NCBI GenBank assembly: GCA_964017065.1
Contig: OZ024792.1
Location: 5,203,754 to 5,267,753, forward strand
Direction of reading: 5' to 3'
From: Haliclona indistincta
Lineage: Eukaryota; Porifera; Demospongiae; Haplosclerida; Chalinidae
Length of the DNA: 64,000 nt
The notes under the pieces are model-generated. The model did not search any database, was not told where the DNA came from, and saw only the letters and a program-made list of their open reading frames with translations. This document shows positions 56,983-64,000 of this stretch, one piece after another; position 1 is the stretch's first letter, and each line of letters opens with the position of its first letter. The position numbers and the translations under genes are program-made.

Positions 56983-59582
56983 ATGCTAGGCGTGTTGATT
57001 GCTGTAGCTGTGACCTCAGTGATTGCATTTGTCGTGTATGTACTGTTCCTTGACACCAAAGCAGCAACTGGTACTAGTTTAGATGACTTCATCGACGAGG
57101 ATGGAGGTTAGCAAGCATGCTATTTATTGCTTGAAAACTGTTTTTGTATTTCCCTGCCGATGTAATCGTGCAAAATTTCAAGGGCGGGGCTCGGTGCACG
57201 ATGTTTGCATTTTTAGACCTCTTAATGTTTTTGTTAGGTAATATAACAGCGAGAAAAGATCCGAGTGACAAGTATCGTACTTGCTATGAAGAGCCAGGCA
57301 AGCAGGTGCTGATCCTGTACGGTACTGAGTATGGGTTCAGTGAGGAGATCGCCAGGAAACTGTTTGATAAAATATCAGACAACCAGGAGCTAGTAGAGGT
57401 AAGACAAGATGCATATCATTAGTCTCTACTGCAATGTTGTAATTGAGTTGCATACTGTACAGTGCTTCAATTTTATGGGTCATAAAGTTTCCAAAATTTC
57501 TGACGTTCACAAAGCGAAAAGCTCCAAGCAGCTCACAAATCTTTTTCCTATGTGCTGAGCTGCTATTGTTTCCACAGTTGGAGATACAGCCAAGAGTTGT
57601 AAATGCTCATGATTATGAGCTCTTAAACTGGGAACACGAGCAGGTTGCATTGTGTGTGTTTTCAACCAGTGGTGATGGTAAGCAAACAACACTATAAGGT
57701 TGCATTGATGGTCACGCTGTCGATCGCACAGGTGTTCCACCCACTGATGCTCGACCATTTGTAGACTGGATATCATCCTCCTCCTCTCCCACTCTTAGTC
57801 ACATTAGTCACAGCGTGCTTGCACTGGGTGACTCTAACTACCCTCACTTCTGCAAAACAGGGAAAACACTTGATAAAAGGTGAGTATCTTGCATGCAGTG
57901 TTTACGGATTTTTGCTTCAGATTTTCTCAGCTCGGTAGCACATGCATCCAGTCTAGTGTAGATGTAGATCAAGAAGATTGGTCCGCGATTGATGGATGGA
58001 TATCAGCTGTGATCAACTCTTTATTGAGCCTTTCTCTTAAGACTGCTGTTGACTATCTTGACCTTTCTGCACAAGGAGAGGGAGAAGGAGGGTTTAGTAG
58101 AACTCGTCCTTTCATGTCCACCATGACAGTAAGTCAGCAGCGCATGTCTGTGCTTATGGTAGATGTTATCTTGCAGGTCAAATATTCTCTGACAGCAATG
58201 GATACTGACAGTGACAAGGAGACCATTCACACAGAATTTGACCTCTCTGGGAGTGACCTTCAGTTCACCTCTGGGGATGCTCTAGGCATCTACCCTCTCA
58301 ACAACCCACCAGAGGTGGACCAACTCATCTCAGCAATGCACACTGCTCCTGACATTGCCGTCCCTGTGCCATCGTTTTGTTACCATCCTAAGCCTGAGGA
58401 ATCCACCATACTATTACATGATGCATTGATGAAGTACTACGACCTGAAAACAGTTCGATTAGAGCTTGCGAGAATTATCATGGAAAGTGTTACCGATGAG
58501 AAAAAGAAAGCAACTCAGTTACTGAAGAATGGAGTAAGTGGATATCAAATTTATACCTTACTAGCAATCATATCTGGTCATTTTTTCAGTTGAACAAGCA
58601 GAATGTAGCTCTGATGAAGTATTTATCGGACCGAGAGGTGATTGATGTGGTTCGAGACTTCCCTTCATCCACTCTGACACCCAGCGAGCTATTGAGTCAA
58701 CTCAAACCACTTCAGCCTCGCTATTATTCTATTGCTTCTTCTCCGAAGCAGGTACAACAAACGATGCACCATGATCTTATATCTGTTCTCAGAATCCCAA
58801 CATTGCTGCAGTGTGTGCCGCCATTGTGCGCTACTCATTGCAGGACGAGCCCAGGACCGGTGTCTGTACCACATTCCTGCAGGACAGATTCAGTACTGGA
58901 GACCAGGCACCAGTCTTCATATCGCACAATCCAGATTTCAGACTACCTGCGGACCCTAGTGTACCAATCATATTGATTGGTCCGGGGACTGGAATAGCTC
59001 CTTTCAGAGCATTTCTACAAGAAAGAGGTACTTGGTACAACACATTGATAACAGATTCTCTCTACCTAACTACTTATTTCTCCTTTAAATTTGTGCAGGG
59101 CTATCCAAACCTTGTGGAGAGAATGTTTTATACTTTGGTTGCAGGCACGAACATGGCGATTTCCTCTATAAAGAAGAATTAGGTAATCAATTTCATATCA
59201 TGTATTTGCATTCCTTACAATCCATCAGAAAAAATGGCCGATAGTGGTTTCTTGACACTTAGAACAGCATTCTCTAGAGACCAGCCTCGTAAAATATACG
59301 TTCAAGACATTATCAAAAAAGACGGAACTATGCTTTGGCGGCTTTTACAAGTATGGTCTATTATTTATCAATGACTGCACAATCAATTCGTTTGTGATTT
59401 TCATGTAGTCCGATGCTCATGTGTATGTGTGCGGTGATGCTAAACACATGGCTGGTGATGTACATCAAGCATTGCTATCTGTTCTTCGTGAGAATGGCGG
59501 CATGGATAACGAGAAAGCTGCTCAATTCATGCAGGAACTGGAGGAAGCAGAACGCTATCAGAAAGATGTCTGGGTCACTTAA
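56983..59582 (+). CDS. Membrane-anchored NADPH diflavin reductase (cytochrome P450 reductase-like)
   Basis: Eleven exons (56983-57106, 57238-57398, 57578-57677, 57732-57879, 57921-58128, 58177-58533, 58590-58751, 58793-59027, 59099-59182, 59229-59350, 59409-59582) give 624 residues. An N-terminal membrane helix ([20 protein letters not shown]) precedes a flavodoxin/FMN domain ([42 protein letters not shown]). Next come the connecting and FAD domain ([20 protein letters not shown]) and the NADPH domain ([49 protein letters not shown]), ending KDVWVT. The order and the terminal aromatic match P450 reductase, which passes electrons from NADPH to microsomal P450s. [15 protein letters not shown] residues in the FAD-NADPH region are closer to sulfite reductase or methionine synthase reductase, so the exact partner is open. 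Confidence 0.85.
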
Positions 59583-59875
59583 TATATTTTTGATTGAGTA
59601 TAAATCTACTATTAAATTTTATTTTTGTTTAATTCTTGGTCTTTTGAAACTAAGCAGAAATGATGGGCGGGGCTGAGTCCTTAAGTGTAGTATGACTTCT
59701 GTTGTGAATTCCGTTGCATGGTGGTGAATTAATTATAAGCATGTTAGTTTCTACTGAAATATCTAGCTAGGGAGATTCCTGCAGTGTTCGTCTGGTTGCT
59801 GTCTTTATAAAGATTGACCGTAGAGAATTGTCGGTTTGTATTCTACGAATTGAATCTACTGATTAGTTGCTCATC
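59583..59875. other. Intergenic region before the small membrane protein pair
   Basis: About 290 bp, no feature recognised beyond AT-rich DNA. The first paralogue of the membrane protein pair starts at its right end. Confidence 0.35.
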
Positions 59876-60523
59876 ATGAACAAAGCTGGTATTATTGGAA
59901 TAGTCGTCCTCCTCGTTGGGGTTGTTCCAACTCTGATGCTGTTCGCCTCGCACATGGCCTACTCCGTTTACAGAGAGTAAGTTGCCTGCAAAGATGCATG
60001 AATTATCTTGAAATTTACTGTTCCTTAGAGAAATAATCCTAGGAACAACGTCGATTCCAGTGCGACACATCGACCGGCTATTTCTTGCACCAGCCTATCT
60101 TGCAGTAAAATTTTACTTCATCGGAGGAGTTCTCAGTTGCGTGGATATGTTTAAGTGTGGAGAGTGTAGCAAGGAATCCCGAATAATGGTCAATATTGTT
60201 GTGAGTTATTATTTTTACACAGCTCAAATTACAAAATTTAGTCGCATGCTTTTTCTTCCAGGCTACTGTAGCTAATGTCATCTTCCTGGTCAGCTATGGA
60301 GCAGCTACTATGGCAAATATGTTAATGCTGCCAACCCTGACAGCTCCAGTGCTGGGTCTTCCTTCAACTCTTGTTGTGGACTTTGTTGGTCTCGTGCTAA
60401 TGGGAGCTTGCTATGTATGTCATACCAATACATTTCATCATATTATTTTCACTGTTTCACACTCAGATTACATTCTTCTGCATTTGGTTTGCTGCAATCA
60501 GGGACAAACAATCCGAAAAATAA
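59876..60523 (+). CDS. Small four-helix membrane protein, paralogue 1
   Basis: Exons 59876-59976, 60029-60200, 60262-60414 and 60467-60523 give 160 residues. Four hydrophobic segments are visible: IIGIVVLLVGVVPTLMLFAS, YLAVKFYFIGGVLSCVD, VANVIFLVSYGAATMANML and TLVVDFVGLVLMGACY. A Cys pair CGECSK lies in the loop after helix 2, and the protein ends RDKQSEK. Exon borders and phases equal those of paralogue 2. The topology recalls four-helix membrane proteins such as the claudin/tetraspan or TMEM groups, but no diagnostic motif (CCG, GLW) is seen and I do not recognise the family. A poly-A signal AATAAA lies at 60707-60712. Confidence 0.7.
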
Positions 60524-61303
60524 GAGCACAATGGTCTCTGAACAGATCTGAACACATTAATTATTAGTGTCACTCAGTGGTGTATGTCAGTGATATTTGT
60601 ATTTGCAAGTTACAAAACATTATTGAAATGAAATAATACTTATTTCAAACCAGGCAGATCTAATTGAGCACATCACTAGATTGGCAGATATTGTAATGTG
60701 AAGTGTAATAAACATTGTTCACAGTAGTATCATAGTAGTATAGATTTTAATAACACTCTGCTGCAGTTTTAAGAAATCATGAGTTATATGAGTGATGAGA
60801 ACAAGTTCGGCCTCAGGAAATTCATAGGAGTAATTCCGTCGCTGTTTTAGGTTCTGTACTTTATCCACTACAATTAACTACAACACAATGTAAGACTACA
60901 ATGTATCCACATGATCCTGCACATGATAGCAAATAACACTTGAAATGCTGCAGGCATGATCACTTCTGACCACTGCTTCTGCTTTGCAACACTTGAGGAA
61001 AATTCAACTGCATAACAATTTTGAATGTCTAGGCATCAACAATTCCATGAGAAGCCTTTCAGTTTATTACTAGAACTTCAAGTTACAGGCATCAGTATTT
61101 GGAGCAGTTAATAAATTGCATGCCCTTTGTGCTTTTGATGACTTCTGTTGTTGATTCCTGTGAACGTGTTATAGTTACCAGTGGCACGCTATATTTAGGC
61201 AGGTCAATTCTCTTATATATTTCATTGGACAAAACATTCCACTGGTTTACTACTGATCTCCTGGCTCGTTGATATCGTCGAAGTCTAACTTGCTGCCGCC
61301 ATC
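60524..61303. other. Intergenic region between the two membrane-protein paralogues
   Basis: AT-rich sequence of about 780 bp, no open frame or repeat recognised. It contains the 3' UTR of paralogue 1 and the promoter of paralogue 2. Confidence 0.4.
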
Positions 61304-61949
61304 ATGGTGAACAAATGCGGTTTTGTCGGTCTTTTTTCTCTCGTGCTGGGAATAGTTCCTACGTTGATGCTGTTTGCGTCCCACATATCTCTATCTCACC
61401 TTAGAGAGTAAGTTTAATGTACTGAATTTACAGTATTTCAATTACTGGCGGCATGCAGGCCACTGATTCAAAACGAGACTCCAGACATGATGCACATCAG
61501 TCGATTGTACTTGGCTCCTGCATACATCGCTGTGTTCTTCTACTTTCTCACAGCAGTGCTAGGCATTCTTGACATCATCCTTTGTAGAGGCAATAAACTG
61601 CGATCACTGATGTCATGGGCGGTAATGCATGCACATTGCAGGTGAAAATATGAGATGCATATCTTGTTTCATCCTCATTAGATACTAGCAGTTTCTATCG
61701 TTTTTCTGCTGAGTGGTGGAGCTGCTGTGATGGCCGCTATTCTCAGGTTGCCTCTCCTGCTCACAGCTCTCCCTGTGCGCATTGCATCATTGTACATCGT
61801 TGAATTTGTTGGCATCACTCTAATGGGTGTTTTCCATGTAAGTAGCTACGTACACAACAGCAATGTTGAATGTGTTAAAACTGTTTTTCCTATAATAGCT
61901 CTTGTATCTGGGATCTTGGTTCACCTCTCTGAGAAGTGATGATGACTAA
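61304..61949 (+). CDS. Small four-helix membrane protein, paralogue 2
   Basis: Exons 61304-61407, 61459-61621, 61682-61837 and 61899-61949 give 157 residues. Helices: GFVGLFSLVLGIVPTLMLFA, YIAVFFYFLTAVLGILDIIL, ILAVSIVFLLSGGAAVMAAI and YIVEFVGITLMGVFH. The shared segments VPTLMLFASH, RLYLAPAYIAV and FVGITLMG align with RLFLAPAYLAV and FVGLVLMG of paralogue 1. The tail is acidic (RSDDD). A poly-A signal AATAAA lies at 62037-62042. Function is unknown. Confidence 0.7.
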
Positions 61950-64000
61950 TCTCACAATAATTCCTTGAAGACACAGTAGTATTTGCATGTCATTGACAGT
62001 TATCGTAAACATTCATATTGATAATTTTGTCCTGCTAATAAAAATTATATTAATTGGTTATGTACGAGAGTGCGATAGTTATGATTGAAACTTTACGACA
62101 AACATGCCGAAGGACAAACACCATCTAGTGGAGCAGCCTACTACAATAGAGTTTAACTAATGGGGAAGAGATGAGCATGAGGAACAAGAACTCATAAAAT
62201 GATAAGTGCATGAGATGTCAGATTAAAAATGGGTAATGAAATGATTCCAGAGAAAGTCAAATAAAAAATGTTTTATGCTTTGAAATGGAAGAGATAAGTC
62301 AATTGTGGGAAGGGCGTTCCATAGCCTAATGATTCTGTTTAAGTAGAAATGGTGACCAGTTACAGTGCGACAGAGTTTGTATTTAAATTTCCAGACTGGG
62401 ATGCTCTTGTAGGGCAGTGAAAACTTGAGGGAGCTGGGATAACGTTGTGAATGTTGAAATTGTTCATGGTGCCTTGGAGGCACTTCACAAGAAATAACAT
62501 CTTGTAATTCCAGCCAATACATCGGTGGAAGTAGCTTGGTATTGATCAGACGAACTAGGCAAAATAATAGTAAATTCTTAAGATTTTGATTATGTAAGAG
62601 TACAGTAAGTAGCTATGGCACTTACAAGAACTCTAAATAGCTATGGTACTTACAAGAACTCTAAAATTAATTGCATTTGGTATAAGAGTTCTGTGTACCT
62701 GCCAGGAACAAACAACATTACTCAAGAATAGGACAAAAATGCGACAGTGACGTACTTTTAAGTAATCTAAATACCAAGTTTGTAGCACCCTTCCTATTAG
62801 ATAAAGCTGAGTGCATCACCAGCAATGTTTGTTAGAGAATGAACATAGCCTTGAGATCAACACTTTGTAGGTCTACAAATTTACATCGACGTGATAAACA
62901 TAGAAAAGGGCTAAATTATTATCACAAACATACGTTGTGGAGAGATGAATGTTATATGTTTCTGATGTTATAGGAAAGGAATTGTACTATAAAATAGTCA
63001 ATCTCTTGTATTCAAAGGAATTTGGGTGACGGAATGAAACTGGTGTATAGTAAAATGCAGCAGTGGATTACCACAAGCAACAATTCATTATAGACTACCA
63101 GTACTTTGAAAACACCGTTACCAAACAGTGTTGCTGTGGTAGTTAATTCGCTCATTTGAGACCACATACCAACGATTAATAGACAATTATTAATACGACA
63201 TAGCTCTGTGCTGTAATTGTCACCATGTAAGTGGTTTCTGTTGTTAGGTAGCTGAATTGACCAAAATACTACGGAGAAGCTGCGGAGAAGACTAAAAGTT
63301 GTCACCATAAGTTCCGGAGAGAAATCAGTTCCTGATGCAGTAGCTGATTCACAGAATGCTATTATTAAATCTATAGTGACAGCTATGAATTATTATCAGC
63401 GTCTGGTATGCGCATATTGACACAAAAGATAGGAAGTAGGGCCTGTTTTACGAGAAGATTGTTTGTTTACACTTCCTTCTTAAAATTACAGTAAATTTCA
63501 AAGGTGAAGCTTAGCACGATCACGATCTTACAGATTTTGAATTCTTCTGCTTCATGCAACTTTATGTAATGATGACAGGGCCGGTAGAATGAAGATTATG
63601 TTTTCGGTGAAGTGTTAGCACAAAGCTACGGCTGTTAGAAGGTTAAGTGTAGGTCTACTCTTGACATAAGAAAGAATCAGAGATGAAGAACAAAGACATC
63701 AACTTTCCTTCCACATCAACTCTTTATCTACATTCCTGCATATATTATACCAATAAAGTACTCAAAACAAGGGCAAAGTGTGTAAAACAGGTGATACAGC
63801 AAGATAAGATAAAATACCTTATTATAAAATTTGCATTATTGTATTAAAATAGCACACAATGCATACAAAACTAGCCCTCTATAGGTTAAAGACAGAAATA
63901 AACTTGTCCCATTGTGACAAGTTTGCCATTAGCTCAAATTTGATTGTCTTAGACTATAAATATTCATGAGGACAATAATGTGTCTTTATTATCCTGATCT
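61950..64000. other. AT-rich terminal region, mainly repeat-derived, no host gene seen
   Basis: Apart from the LINE remnant at 62223-62530 no coding unit is supported. There are a tandem duplication of about 35 bp near 62605-62665 (TAGCTATGG(C/T)ACTTACAAGAACTCTAAA) and a short hairpin near 63895-63925 (ACTTGTCCCATTGTGACAAGT). Confidence 0.4.
62223..62530 (-). mobile_element. Non-LTR retrotransposon remnant (reverse transcriptase C-terminus)
   Basis: The minus strand encodes YKLCRTVTGHHFYLNRIIRL, WNALPTIDLSLPFQSIKHFL and FDFLWNHF, the typical C-terminal end of Jockey/CR1-type LINE reverse transcriptases (HHFF-N-RVV-WN-LP, then S-F-FK--L). Only about 100 codons are open. No poly-A or target duplication was identified. 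Confidence 0.7.

Noticed and set aside
63012..63308. 98-codon minus-strand hydrophobic frame
   Set aside because: No recognisable motif, AT-rich repeat-derived surroundings, no splice or start support.

Overview
The window is eukaryotic, animal-type nuclear DNA. It is AT-rich and gene-dense, with many very short GT-AG introns (most about 45-90 bp). The gene content is metazoan (TRIM, FN3 receptors, PNKP, MAPKAP kinase, EMC3, D-arabinono/L-gulono-lactone oxidase). Compact layout, tiny introns, TRIM expansion and abundant short MITEs suggest a demosponge genome of the Amphimedon type. This is inference: no species-specific marker can be verified by reading alone.

Bases 1-23,600 hold a tandem array of TRIM-like genes in different states: a 3' end (copy A), full genes B and D, a truncated RING stub (C), a bare promoter remnant after D, and three single-exon copies E, F and G. 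B and D join RING, two B-boxes, coiled coil and filamin repeat(s), through short introns, to two DUSP domains and a ubiquitin-like segment of the USP4/11/15 type. No ubiquitin protease domain follows; the genes stop there. E, F and G keep only the TRIM-filamin part. The array is littered with duplication scars: a 1.1 kb transposon with 84-bp perfect terminal inverted repeats and a 9-bp target duplication (its empty site survives in the paralogues), a broken GPD2 copy joined to a retrotransposon scrap and the RING stub, a LINE/minisatellite insertion, and EMC3 fragments copied along with the TRIM genes. The coding end of copy F appears to be read from the antisense strand of one EMC3 exon copy.

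Bases 23,600-35,000 hold an intact EMC3 gene (minus), a divergent MYND-finger gene, a GT32-like Golgi glycosyltransferase, and a long minus-strand gene with Ski/Dac-like repeats, several zinc ribbons and a coiled-coil end that I cannot name. Bases 35,000-44,000 hold PNKP, a membrane-anchored dynamin-like GTPase and an FAD-linked aldonolactone oxidase. Bases 44,000-52,500 hold two tandem minus-strand receptor genes with Ig-like and FN3 domains, one transmembrane helix and short tyrosine-containing tails. Then come a MAPKAPK2/3-like kinase (minus), a membrane-anchored diflavin reductase (plus) and two tandem paralogues of a small four-helix membrane protein. The last 2 kb is mainly repeat-derived.

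The most novel element is the TRIM-filamin-DUSP-DUSP-UBL architecture: an E3-ligase front end fused to the substrate/regulatory module of a deubiquitinase without its catalytic domain, in a rapidly rearranging cluster. Exon borders were read by eye from GT/AG sites, reading-frame continuity and comparison of paralogous copies.
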